DNA of 64,000 bases from Alterisphingorhabdus sp038748365 (GTDB lineage Bacteria; Pseudomonadota; Alphaproteobacteria; Sphingomonadales; Sphingomonadaceae). The notes below the pieces were generated by a model. It was given only the letters and a program-made list of their open reading frames with translations, did not search any database and had not been told where the DNA came from. How positions within the stretch are numbered: the stretch's first letter is position 1; the number at the start of each line of letters is the position of its first letter. Shown piece after piece: positions 1 through 7,542 of this stretch. Location: NCBI GenBank assembly GCA_038748365.1, contig JBCDIZ010000013.1, positions 1 to 64,000 of the forward strand. The letters are read 5' to 3'. The translations under genes were made by a program, and so were the position numbers.

Positions 1-1
1 C

Positions 2-319
2 GCCGGGCGCTCCACCAAAGGAACGGGGACAGGAACCGGATCTGCAGATGGATCGGGTGATTCTGACACGACCAATTATGGCGGCTTGGTATTGCAACAT
101 ATCCAGCGCAATCGCCGGTCCAATGCAGCCGGGGCGGGCAGGGTACGGCTCAAAATCACAATTGCTCCCAATGGCCGTGTTCGCAATGTTGCCATTGCCA
201 AAACCTCCGGCTCGACCAGATTTGATCGTCAAGCGATGCGGATGGTGAAAATGGCTTCGCCTTATCCAAAGCCGCCACCTGGCCAGAGACCGATATTGGT
301 TTGGATCACCGGCAGTTGA
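2..319 (+). CDS. TonB family protein, C-terminal part (5' end outside window)
   Basis: Only the last ~105 residues are present, read from base 2 to the TGA at 317-319. A Gly/Thr/Ser/Asp-rich linker (about residues 4-24 of the fragment) leads into a TonB C-terminal-like fold with the motif RVRLKITIAPNGRVRNVAIAK, then a conserved FDRQAMRMV helix and a basic Pro-rich end. TonB C-terminal domains contact TonB-dependent outer-membrane receptors and transmit proton-motive force. The next genes form a likely metal-reductase set, so a role in iron or metal uptake is plausible but inferred. The N-terminal membrane anchor is not visible. Confidence 0.75.
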   Translation, partial: AGRSTKGTGTGTGSADGSGDSDTTNYGGLVLQHIQRNRRSNAAGAGRVRLKITIAPNGRVRNVAIAKTSGSTRFDRQAMRMVKMASPYPKPPPGQRPILVWITGS

Positions 320-399
320 GTATGCCTATTCTAGATTGCTGGCCACAGAGCCTCATTTGGCGGTTCTATTGCCAAAATGGAATTGACCTAAATGCTAAT

Positions 400-418
400 G
401 CAAATTAATACTAATTGC
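400..418. promoter_or_regulatory. AT-rich imperfect palindrome upstream of the DUF2271 gene
   Basis: The 19-bp site begins GCAAATTAA and ends CTAATTGC, about 85 bp before the DUF2271 start, in an AT-rich stretch unlike the flanking coding DNA. Its ends are inverted copies but only about half of all positions are symmetric. Position and composition would suit a Fur-type metal repressor operator in front of a metal-handling operon. That is inference. Confidence 0.25.
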
Positions 419-503
419 TAGTAATCAGAATCAAGGTCGTTAGTCAGTACAAGAATATTAGAATATCGACCCTGCCGAAAAAGAAAAACGGAGCGTATCT
501 GCA

Positions 504-1001
504 ATGCGGAAAATTGTGACCATCGGGGCTGCTGCAGTGCTGCTTGCGGCGACACCAGCATGGGCCGATGAGGGCACGGCTACTTTTGAAATTCCTCGGC
601 AGAAAGTTTCCAATTACAGAAAGCCTTATGTCGCCATCTGGCTGGAGGATGCAAAACGCAAACCGGTCAAAATGTACCGCGTTCTCTTCGATCAGGCTCC
701 AATTGGCGCCAAATGGTTGCCAGACCTGAAGACATGGTGGCGCCGCGGCGGCCGTGCGATGAAGATGCCCGTAAGTGGGGTGACCCGTCCGACCCGTGGC
801 CCCGGCAGTTACAAGCTCAACATGGGTTCCTTGAGCGAATTGCCTGCGGGTAATTATGCGCTGGTCGTTGAGGCTGCACGGGAGCATGGCGGACGCGAAA
901 TTGTCAAAGTCCCCTTTACATGGAAGCCGGGTGGCACTGTTTCAGTCTCGGCCAGCGGCTCTTCGGAATTGGGGCGTATATCGGTTACGATCGGCAACTG
1001 A
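504..1001 (+). CDS. DUF2271 periplasmic protein
   Basis: A 165-residue exported protein. Residues 1-21 form a clear signal peptide (basic start, alanine-rich core, cut after AWA). The mature part has the DUF2271 layout: an early VAIWLED strand, a WLPDLKTWWRR segment near residues 72-82, a PTRGPGSY turn and a final beta-sandwich-like stretch. The ATG has GGAG about 10 bp upstream. It opens a co-directional set with DUF4198, EF-hand, PepSY, ApbE and a flavoreductase. The biochemical function of DUF2271 is not known to me; the neighbours suggest a periplasmic partner in a redox or metal pathway. Confidence 0.85.
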   Translation: MRKIVTIGAAAVLLAATPAWADEGTATFEIPRQKVSNYRKPYVAIWLEDAKRKPVKMYRVLFDQAPIGAKWLPDLKTWWRRGGRAMKMPVSGVTRPTRGPGSYKLNMGSLSELPAGNYALVVEAAREHGGREIVKVPFTWKPGGTVSVSASGSSELGRISVTIGN

Positions 1002-1103
1002 GCTGGGGCATGCTGAAGCGCTCAGCCGATGGCGGGCCTTGTAAAGCCTCACGGTTCTAGCCGGTCATTACATTTGGGTTTTATTTGCAACTATGGGAAG
1101 ACC

Positions 1104-1904
1104 ATGAAGAAGACCACAATAGGATACGGCCTTTTGGCATTCACGGCAGCAGTGATTTCTGCTCCTTCGCTTGCACATACAAGCTATATGCTCCCTTCGC
1201 TCTTTGTCGCGAACAGCGAACAAATGGTTACAATCGAGTCGTCCTTTGCCGAAGAATTCTTTGTCCCGGAAGTGGCGGTGAACAAGGCCGATTTTCACGT
1301 CATTCAGCCTGACGGTACGCGCGCGGATTTCGACAGCGTCAATCCACACAAACAGCTGGTTATCCTGGAGGCTGGTATCGCGGAAGAAGGTACCTATCGC
1401 TTTACCACCGGCGTGCGCCGCGGTCGGCGTTCCACGCTTGCCATGGTCGATGGCAAATGGCTCAGCGCACGCGAGACCGGCGGCAAGATCCCTGAAAACG
1501 CAACCGCGACCAAAGTCCGCGAAACCGAAACCGTCGCCGATGCTTATCTCACCAAGAGGGCACCGACGCGTGCGCCGGTCGATGTGCAGATGGGCCGTCT
1601 GGTCCTGCAACCAATTACCCATCCGAGTGATGCCTTTCTTGGCGATCCTTTTGAGTTTCAACTGCTGTTCGATGGCAAACCGCTAGCAGGGCATGTGATG
1701 AATATTGATCGCGGCGGGGCGCGCTATGACCCGTCAAAATTTCATCAGGAAGCGCCAACCGATGCGGACGGTAAGATGAGTTTGGATTTCGAAAAAGCCG
1801 GTGTCTACATCATCTGGACGCGTTTCAGCGCGCCTGCACCGGAAGGGGCTGATGTGGATGAGCGAGGATATACGACCTCGCTCATTCTTGAGGTTCAGGG
1901 TTGA
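1104..1904 (+). CDS. DUF4198 periplasmic (metal-uptake-type) protein
   Basis: A 266-residue exported protein of the DUF4198 family, some members of which accompany nickel or cobalt uptake. The start at 1104 was chosen over the in-frame ATG at 1029 because it has GGGAAG just upstream and gives a proper signal peptide (about residues 1-24, ending SLA). Cleavage there leaves a histidine (HTSYML) as the mature N-terminus, a position that binds metal in several periplasmic beta-sandwich proteins; metal binding here is inference. The C-terminal part contains FEFQLLFDGKPLAGH and a GVYIIWTRF strand typical of the family. It lies 102 bp after the DUF2271 gene. Confidence 0.85.
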   Translation: MKKTTIGYGLLAFTAAVISAPSLAHTSYMLPSLFVANSEQMVTIESSFAEEFFVPEVAVNKADFHVIQPDGTRADFDSVNPHKQLVILEAGIAEEGTYRFTTGVRRGRRSTLAMVDGKWLSARETGGKIPENATATKVRETETVADAYLTKRAPTRAPVDVQMGRLVLQPITHPSDAFLGDPFEFQLLFDGKPLAGHVMNIDRGGARYDPSKFHQEAPTDADGKMSLDFEKAGVYIIWTRFSAPAPEGADVDERGYTTSLILEVQG

Positions 1905-1931
1905 TAGTAAAGAACAACAGGAGTTGTGATT

Positions 1932-2465
1932 ATGACAAAGGGTGCAAAAGTCGCGGCATTCATGGCTGCAGGAACGCTGTTGGCGGCCGCAAGTCCGATT
2001 TGGGCTGGTGAGCCCGAAGACGGTCAAAACACCGATGCGCAAGTCGCGCCGCAGGATGACCCCGAAGCACAGGAGCGTGAGCGCCGCGTGGGCGGTCATT
2101 CCAAAGGCGCATTTGTAAAGACCTATGACACAAACGCAGATGGGCAGGTCTCGATTGGCGAATTCATGGTAAAACGCGAACAGGGCTATGCGCGCAGAGA
2201 TGCGGATGGAAACGGTTCGCTGACAAAGGCGGAGTATGTCGGCGATTTTACCGCTCGCATGGATGCGCGCGAAGTCAAGTTCACCGTCGAGAACCGCGAT
2301 CGCCAGGTAAAGGCGGCCAATTTCCGCTTTGGCTTTATGGATACCGATGAAAATGAGATAATGTCCGCAGCCGAATTCCATGCCTCGGGCATGCGGATGT
2401 TCAAACGGCTCGATACCAACGAAGACGGCTATATCAACGAAAAGGATACAGCCGACAGTTTCTGA
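1932..2465 (+). CDS. Secreted EF-hand protein
   Basis: A 177-residue protein with a signal peptide (about 1-25) and four EF-hand-like loops: DTNADGQVSIGE (66-77), DADGNGSLTKAE (90-101), DTDENEIMSAAE (137-148) and DTNEDGYINEKD (161-172). Loops 1, 2 and 4 keep most acidic ligands; loop 3 is weaker. The linker at 27-55 is acidic. ATG 1932 has CAGGAG eight bases upstream, better than the in-frame GTG at 1926. It sits 27 bp after DUF4198 and 106 bp before PepSY, so co-transcription is likely. Calcium-responsive control of the surrounding module is possible but unproven. Confidence 0.85.
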   Translation: MTKGAKVAAFMAAGTLLAAASPIWAGEPEDGQNTDAQVAPQDDPEAQERERRVGGHSKGAFVKTYDTNADGQVSIGEFMVKREQGYARRDADGNGSLTKAEYVGDFTARMDAREVKFTVENRDRQVKAANFRFGFMDTDENEIMSAAEFHASGMRMFKRLDTNEDGYINEKDTADSF

Positions 2466-2571
2466 GCGGTCTAGACGCTAGGGCCTGGTCCGCAGATTTT
2501 TCATGCATTTGCTGGGATGGCACATTCCGGCGGACCTTGCCCCCTCAATGTGATCTGACTACGCCATCGAT

Positions 2572-3186
2572 ATGACGCCTAAAGTAAACACCTTCTGGTC
2601 CCGGCAGTTTCGGCAATGGCACTGGATCAGTTCCGCGCTTGTTCTGGCGCTCATGCTTCTGTTCAGCGTAACCGGTCTGACGCTCAACAACCCGGAATGG
2701 TTCAAGAGTGATCCGGTATCCAGCATGCGCGAGATCACCTTATCCGGTGACCTTCAAGATGCTTTGAGCACGGCTGAGAATGAGGTAATTCTGGCCCCCG
2801 ATCTATCGGAGCAGATCGCCCGGGAAACAGGCGTCTTTATTCCCCAAGAAAATGCGCCTGTGGTCGAGTTCGAGGAAATGATCTTCGATCTTGGCGGGCC
2901 GGGTGTCGATGCCACGCTGACGATCGATCTGGCCATTGGAGAGGCCTATTATGAGCGGATCGATAATGGCATGATCGCGCGGCTCAATGATCTGCACAAG
3001 GGCCGCGATACCGGCTTTGTCTGGGGCCTGTTGATCGATATTACCGCACTGGTCTGCATCATTTTCTGTCTGTCAGGGCTGGGGTTGCTGGTGATAAATG
3101 CCAAGGCCCGCGCCTCTACATGGCCGCTCACAACGCTGGGCATCGCCGCGCCGGTCATCGCCTATATATTGTTCGTGCATAGCTGA
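2572..3186 (+). CDS. PepSY-associated transmembrane protein
   Basis: A 204-residue inner-membrane protein. A segment at about 17-37 follows a basic N-terminus with the family's FRQWHW pattern (His17). The middle ~110 residues are a periplasmic PepSY-like domain, and two more hydrophobic helices lie at about 147-170 and 182-202. A second conserved-looking His is in LNDLHKGRDTGF before the second helix. PepSY membrane proteins of this type are associated with reductive iron release from siderophores (PiuB/FoxB-like families). The position directly before apbE and a flavoreductase suggests it carries electrons across the membrane. Haem or flavin binding is inferred only from the histidines and context. 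Confidence 0.8.
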   Translation: MTPKVNTFWSRQFRQWHWISSALVLALMLLFSVTGLTLNNPEWFKSDPVSSMREITLSGDLQDALSTAENEVILAPDLSEQIARETGVFIPQENAPVVEFEEMIFDLGGPGVDATLTIDLAIGEAYYERIDNGMIARLNDLHKGRDTGFVWGLLIDITALVCIIFCLSGLGLLVINAKARASTWPLTTLGIAAPVIAYILFVHS

Positions 3187-3199
3187 ACGGTGGTTTGCG

Positions 3200-4231
3200 A
3201 TGCATCCGGACACTGACCTTGCCCTGAAATTGCTGATCCCGCCCGATGTGCCCAGCGCCGCGCAGATGACACAGGGACGTGAATTGCAGCATTCGGGAGA
3301 GGTGTTCGGGACTCAATGGTCGCTGCGTGTCTTGCGCAACGGGCGGACCAATCCCGACAATGACGCGGTCTATCTTGCGAACATCATCAAGGCGTGCGGT
3401 CAGGTGCTCGAACTGATCGATGCGCAAATGAGCCTGTGGCGTGAGGGATCGCATATCGTCCGCTATAATCGCCGGACCCATGGAGAGCGTCTGACTCTGC
3501 CCGAGCCGTTCGCCACGGTGGCATCCAAGGCATTTAGCATCAGTCAGCAAACGCACGGAGCATTCTACCCGGGGCTCTATGAAGCAGTGGAGCAATGGGG
3601 CTTCGGAGCGGCTTCAGTCGCTGACCCGGTAGCGAGCGGTCTCGCTTATGCGCAGCTTCATGAGCGAAACGATCTCCGCTTGCCTGAGATGCACGGTGCC
3701 GAAATTGCAAAACGAGATGGCTTCATGCTTGATCTCAATGGGATTGCGAAAGGCTATGCCGTAGATCTGCTGTGCGACGTTGTCCGTTCGCATCCGGATA
3801 CAGTCTCCTGCCTGATCGAGATCGGCGGTGAGCTTAAAGGATTTGGGACGCGCGCAGATGGCATGCCGTTCTGGACAGATGTTGCCCCCGATGGTGATGC
3901 AGGAAAAGCGTCCTATCGCGCTGCACTATATGGCTGGGCCTGTGCGACATCGGGCGAAGCGGAGCGGTTTCATGTGGGCGAGGGCGAGATATTCTCGCAC
4001 ATTATCGACCCGCAAACCCGCGCCAGCGTCCGTACCGATCTGATCGCTGTCACAGTATTCGATAAGGAATGTGCACGGGCCGACGCGCTGGCAACCGCAC
4101 TGATGGTGATGGGGGCGGACAAGGCGCTGGCATTCGCCAACGCAAACGCTATCGCATGCATCCTGACCCGCAGAGACGAGCCAAGCGACGTACTAAGCGA
4201 TGCGATGCTGAAATGGATCGATGATGACTGA
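3200..4231 (+). CDS. apbE: FAD:protein FMN transferase (ApbE family)
   Basis: ApbE attaches FMN covalently to a threonine of target flavoproteins. The 343-residue protein carries the family signatures in order: MSLWREGSHIVRYNR (about 77-91), DLNGIAKGYAVD, ATSGEAERF, a SHIIDPQT metal/FAD site and DALATALMVMG. The start at 3200 lies 13 bp after the PepSY stop. No signal peptide or lipobox is visible, unlike many periplasmic ApbE proteins, so it may work in the cytoplasm. It overlaps the next gene by 11 bp, pointing to translational coupling with the flavoreductase. No obvious S/T-G-A-T flavinylation motif was spotted in its neighbours, so its substrate is unclear. Confidence 0.85.
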   Translation: MHPDTDLALKLLIPPDVPSAAQMTQGRELQHSGEVFGTQWSLRVLRNGRTNPDNDAVYLANIIKACGQVLELIDAQMSLWREGSHIVRYNRRTHGERLTLPEPFATVASKAFSISQQTHGAFYPGLYEAVEQWGFGAASVADPVASGLAYAQLHERNDLRLPEMHGAEIAKRDGFMLDLNGIAKGYAVDLLCDVVRSHPDTVSCLIEIGGELKGFGTRADGMPFWTDVAPDGDAGKASYRAALYGWACATSGEAERFHVGEGEIFSHIIDPQTRASVRTDLIAVTVFDKECARADALATALMVMGADKALAFANANAIACILTRRDEPSDVLSDAMLKWIDDD

Positions 4232-5567
4232 CTGGGTTCTCAACGGCATCGCAGGAGAGCGCTGGCTGATCGCGGTGGCTGTCCTCGCGGTTTGGATTAT
4301 AGCGAGTGTCTACTGGCTATGGCCAGCGCGCAAAACTATCGGCGAGTCTGCCGAGATACTGGTTGCGCACGCTTCTCAAACCGGCACCGCCGAGCATCTG
4401 GCCGGGTTGATGAAAAAACAACTGGACGGCCATGGTCGAGATGCGGCGCTGGTATCGCTTGGCAACCTGCCCAAAGAGCAGTTGCTTACCGCCAAAAGGC
4501 TTCTGGTCGTTGCTGCGACCACAGGTACCGGCGAAGCCCCGGATCAGGCGCGGCACATCGAACGACAGCTTATGGTGCAAGAGCTGACGCTGCCACACCT
4601 GGAAATCTTCATTCTGGCACTTGGTGACCGTTCCTATGCCGATTTCTGCGCTTTCGGCTTCCGTTTGAAAGACTGGGCGCAGGATGCAGGGGCGAGGGTT
4701 GCATTGGTGACGGTCGATAATCAGTCCACGGATGATCTGGTGCGGTGGGATGACCTGATGCAGGCCAATGACCTGCCGCCGATCTCGGAAACGCGGACAC
4801 AAGCCATTCAGGACTGGACCGTCGACACACGCGACATTGTCGCGCAAGGGGACACAAAACCGATACAGGACAGCCGCGCCGGGTCACTTTTCCATATCCG
4901 GCTCTCACCGCTTAACGGATCGATGCCGCGATATGAGGTTGGTGATCTGTTCGAGTGGTACGGCGATGATGGCGTACGGCGCGAATTTTCGATCGCAAGC
5001 CTGCCGGACGATCCCAGCCTCGATCTGTTCGTGCGCCGTGTGGAGTTGCCCGGAGGCGCCATGGGCAAAGCTTCGGCAACGCTGACAGGCAGCGATGGCC
5101 CTTCACAGATCAAAGGCCAGATCAGACCCTTTCCCAATTTCCATGAAACGGCTGGCACAGGCCCCTTACTGGCTATAGCGGCTGGCTCAGGCTGGGGCGG
5201 CCTGCGTCCGCATGTTGTAGGTGCCATCCAAAAAGGGCGACCTGTCTGGCTGATCTATGGCGAGCGCGGACCAGACCGTGATCTTGCAATCTTCTCCGAG
5301 ATGCTGGCCTGGCACAAAGAAGGGCGGATTCAGAAGCTCGATCTGACGCTTTCCCGAGCAGACACGCCAGCACCGCGATATGTTCAGGACTGTGTTGCGC
5401 AATCCGCTGAAGGAATCGTTGATTTTCTGGGCAATGAGGGCGCCGTTGCGATCTGCGGAGCCGCGGCCATGGGCGATCAGGTGGTGGAACAACTGAAGCA
5501 GGCATTACCGGATCAATGGATTGAGGATGCTTATAGCAAAGGTCGCTTCCGTTCCGCTACTTATTGA
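4221..5567 (+). CDS. Membrane-anchored flavodoxin/FNR reductase (sulfite-reductase-flavoprotein-like)
   Basis: A 448-residue diflavin reductase. One N-terminal transmembrane helix (about 15-34) is followed by the basic ARK, so the catalytic part should face the cytoplasm. The flavodoxin domain begins with ASQTGTAEHLA (FMN phosphate loop), then TTGTGEAPDQA and LALGDRSYADFCAFG. The FNR domain has REFSIAS (FAD), AAGSGWGGLRPHV and YGERGPDRDL (NADPH), and ends SKGRFRSATY. Electrons would pass NADPH to FAD to FMN and then to the adjacent PepSY membrane protein. Last gene of the set; convergent with the bactofilin gene. Confidence 0.85.
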   Translation: MMTDWVLNGIAGERWLIAVAVLAVWIIASVYWLWPARKTIGESAEILVAHASQTGTAEHLAGLMKKQLDGHGRDAALVSLGNLPKEQLLTAKRLLVVAATTGTGEAPDQARHIERQLMVQELTLPHLEIFILALGDRSYADFCAFGFRLKDWAQDAGARVALVTVDNQSTDDLVRWDDLMQANDLPPISETRTQAIQDWTVDTRDIVAQGDTKPIQDSRAGSLFHIRLSPLNGSMPRYEVGDLFEWYGDDGVRREFSIASLPDDPSLDLFVRRVELPGGAMGKASATLTGSDGPSQIKGQIRPFPNFHETAGTGPLLAIAAGSGWGGLRPHVVGAIQKGRPVWLIYGERGPDRDLAIFSEMLAWHKEGRIQKLDLTLSRADTPAPRYVQDCVAQSAEGIVDFLGNEGAVAICGAAAMGDQVVEQLKQALPDQWIEDAYSKGRFRSATY

Positions 5568-5656
5568 TGTTGCGCGGATATTGGTAGCAATAACATTGGA
5601 TCGGATAGGCAATCAGTTTATCGCCAGCAGTAGTAAGCGCGGGTAAACTAAGCCAG

Positions 5657-6148
5657 TTAGGCAGCCTTGTCTGGCGACAGGTTAAGTGTAGCATTACTGT
5701 CGTCGCGCGCAGTTACTTTCGGCGTCGTCGCGGCCTTGCTCTTGTGGCGGAACTGACCATCGACATGTCCGCCTTGCTCGATCGTGATTGTTTCATAGGA
5801 AATATCGCCGGTAATCCGGGCGGTGCTTTCAACGATTAGCTCATGCGCATCAATCGAGCCTTCGACCAGACCAGCCAGGCGCGCGGTTTGGGCGATAATG
5901 GCGCCGTGAATTTCGCTGCCTTCGCCCTGCACCAGTGAGGCGCATTGCAGGTCACCATCAACCCGGCCATCAACATGCAAGTCGACCTTGGCAACGACAT
6001 TTCCAGTAATAACAACGTCAGAGCCAATAACCGAAAAGGTGGAACCGCTACCCATGGCGGAGCCGCGTGAGGAACGGGAAGCCACTTTAGACGTCTCCGC
6101 CATTCGCTCTGGTACGTTGCTGGGCGTTGGCTTGGATCTTGAGAACAT
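5657..6148 (-). CDS. Bactofilin (polymer-forming cytoskeletal protein)
   Basis: Bactofilins polymerise without nucleotide into filaments that localise cell-wall enzymes. This ~163-residue protein has a flexible Ser/Thr/Lys-rich N-terminus, then the DUF583 beta-helix with short repeating turns (VITGNVVAKVDLHVDGRVDG, IHGAIIAQTARLAG, GDISYETITIEQGGHVDG) and a short C-tail. The start at 6148 has GGAAG nine bases upstream and lies inside the end of the M23 gene (62-bp overlap). ATG 6103 would shorten the overlap to 17 bp and is the alternative. Coupling to a LytM-type peptidase is the arrangement known for bactofilins with peptidoglycan hydrolases in shape control. Confidence 0.88.
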   Translation of the reverse strand: MFSRSKPTPSNVPERMAETSKVASRSSRGSAMGSGSTFSVIGSDVVITGNVVAKVDLHVDGRVDGDLQCASLVQGEGSEIHGAIIAQTARLAGLVEGSIDAHELIVESTARITGDISYETITIEQGGHVDGQFRHKSKAATTPKVTARDDSNATLNLSPDKAA

Positions 6149-7265
6149 CGCTATTGGCTTCCAGAAAGGGTTTAGGGTCAATGGCCTTGCCATTTACGCG
6201 GACTTCAAAGTGCAGATGGGTCCCGGTTGAACGGCCGCTATTGCCCATTCCGCCGATTTCCGACCCGGCACGAACTTCGCTGCCTATTGTAGCAGATATT
6301 CCCGCAAGATGCGCGTAACGTGTCATCATGCCATTGCCATGGTCAATATCAACGGTACGACCATAGCCGCCTTTCCATCCGACAAAGGTGACCTTGCCAT
6401 CGGCTGCGGCCAGAATTGGCTGGCCGTAAGCGCCTCTAAAGTCCAGACCGCTATGCATGGCAGGGCGCCCGGTAAACGGGTCGCTACGATAGCCGAAATC
6501 GCTGGTGATGGAGTTCATATCGGCCGGTTCTGCATAAGGAACGCGAGCCAATCCACGTTCAAGCGCATCCATACGCGCGAGCTTCTGGCCTAATGTGATA
6601 AAGCGTTGATCCAGCGTCGCGACACTCTCTTCACTATCAAGAAAGGGGAGGAAGGGACCACCCTGTGCCGTGCCGTTGTCGCGGACGATTTCTTTGGGAT
6701 TGAGGCCCAGTTTGCGGATTGCCGACTCTGCCTGAGCCGAACGACGATCAGCCTCGGCCGACAGCATGGCCACAAAGGCCAGCTGCCGCGCCTCGACGAA
6801 CGCCAGCGCACGGGCTTCAGGAATGAGAGCGCTTATTTTTTCTGCGATCACATCCTGAGACTTGGCATCCTCTCCCTCGCTGGCTGATGCTTTTGCTTTT
6901 TTTGCCGGGAAATAGCGCTCTGCCAGGGCATCCAGTTCATCTTGGCGGCGCTCCAGATCTGCGGCGACCTTGTCGACCGAGTCGCGGTAGGCTTCTACGC
7001 GGCTTTCGGAATCTGCAACTTTGGCTTGCTTGGCATTGAGCGCGAGCCGGTCAAGCGACACGCTATATTGGCTAATCGCCATGCCTAAAGTGATGAGCAG
7101 CCAGAAGGTGGCTGCTCCGATAACGCCCAGAAATACGGTAATTTGCAGACGCGATGAGATTTTCAGGAATTTTACCTGACCATCGGCGCGCATAAAAAAT
7201 TCGCGTTCTGGAAACCATCGCAACAAGCGCGCATATATCGCGTTGTCGGCGCTAAAGATTTTCAC
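6087..7265 (-). CDS. M23 family metallopeptidase (LytM domain, membrane-anchored)
   Basis: A predicted peptidoglycan endopeptidase of 392 residues: cytoplasmic N-terminus, one transmembrane helix (about 41-63), a coiled-coil-like region rich in A/K/E/R (about 75-130), then a C-terminal LytM domain. The zinc site is complete: HSGLDFRG (HxxxD) and HLHFEV (HxH), with RYAHL between. It is first in the transcript with the overlapping bactofilin gene. Upstream lies a divergent promoter region shared with proA that carries seven GANTC motifs, so methylation-linked cell-cycle control is conceivable. Confidence 0.9.
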   Translation of the reverse strand: MKIFSADNAIYARLLRWFPEREFFMRADGQVKFLKISSRLQITVFLGVIGAATFWLLITLGMAISQYSVSLDRLALNAKQAKVADSESRVEAYRDSVDKVAADLERRQDELDALAERYFPAKKAKASASEGEDAKSQDVIAEKISALIPEARALAFVEARQLAFVAMLSAEADRRSAQAESAIRKLGLNPKEIVRDNGTAQGGPFLPFLDSEESVATLDQRFITLGQKLARMDALERGLARVPYAEPADMNSITSDFGYRSDPFTGRPAMHSGLDFRGAYGQPILAAADGKVTFVGWKGGYGRTVDIDHGNGMMTRYAHLAGISATIGSEVRAGSEIGGMGNSGRSTGTHLHFEVRVNGKAIDPKPFLEANSDVLKIQANAQQRTRANGGDV

Positions 7266-7322
7266 GACCCTATTTTCCTGTGTCCCTGATTAGGGTGAGG
7301 CCATTAGCAAAGGGTGATTAAT

Positions 7323-7472
7323 GAATCGAATCCGATGTTGCAGACTCGTGATGAGTCGAATGCATATTGCGGCCAGTGGTTTTACATTTTTGCAAATTGT
7401 CGATTCTGGATCGAAAATACAGCTTTGGTTCAAAAAATCTTGTGATTGAGTCGCTTAGCGGCTCTACGAGTC
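7323..7472. promoter_or_regulatory. Cluster of seven GANTC sites in a divergent promoter region
   Basis: In the 277-bp gap between the M23 gene and proA, GANTC occurs at 7323, 7328, 7343, 7353, 7402, 7448 and 7468. GANTC is the recognition site of the alphaproteobacterial cell-cycle methyltransferase CcrM. About one site per 256 bp is expected by chance, so seven in 150 bp is a strong excess. Start sites and operators are not otherwise recognisable. Confidence 0.6.
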
Positions 7473-7542
7473 GTTTCCGGTCTGGCTTGCGCTGCTTTGG
7501 GGCACAGCTTATTGGCCGGGAAGTGCATCAAAAGACAGACAT

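Noticed and set aside
1029..1103. Longer start for the DUF4198 gene at 1029
   Set aside because: The extra 25 residues precede an already complete signal peptide and lack a ribosome-binding site.
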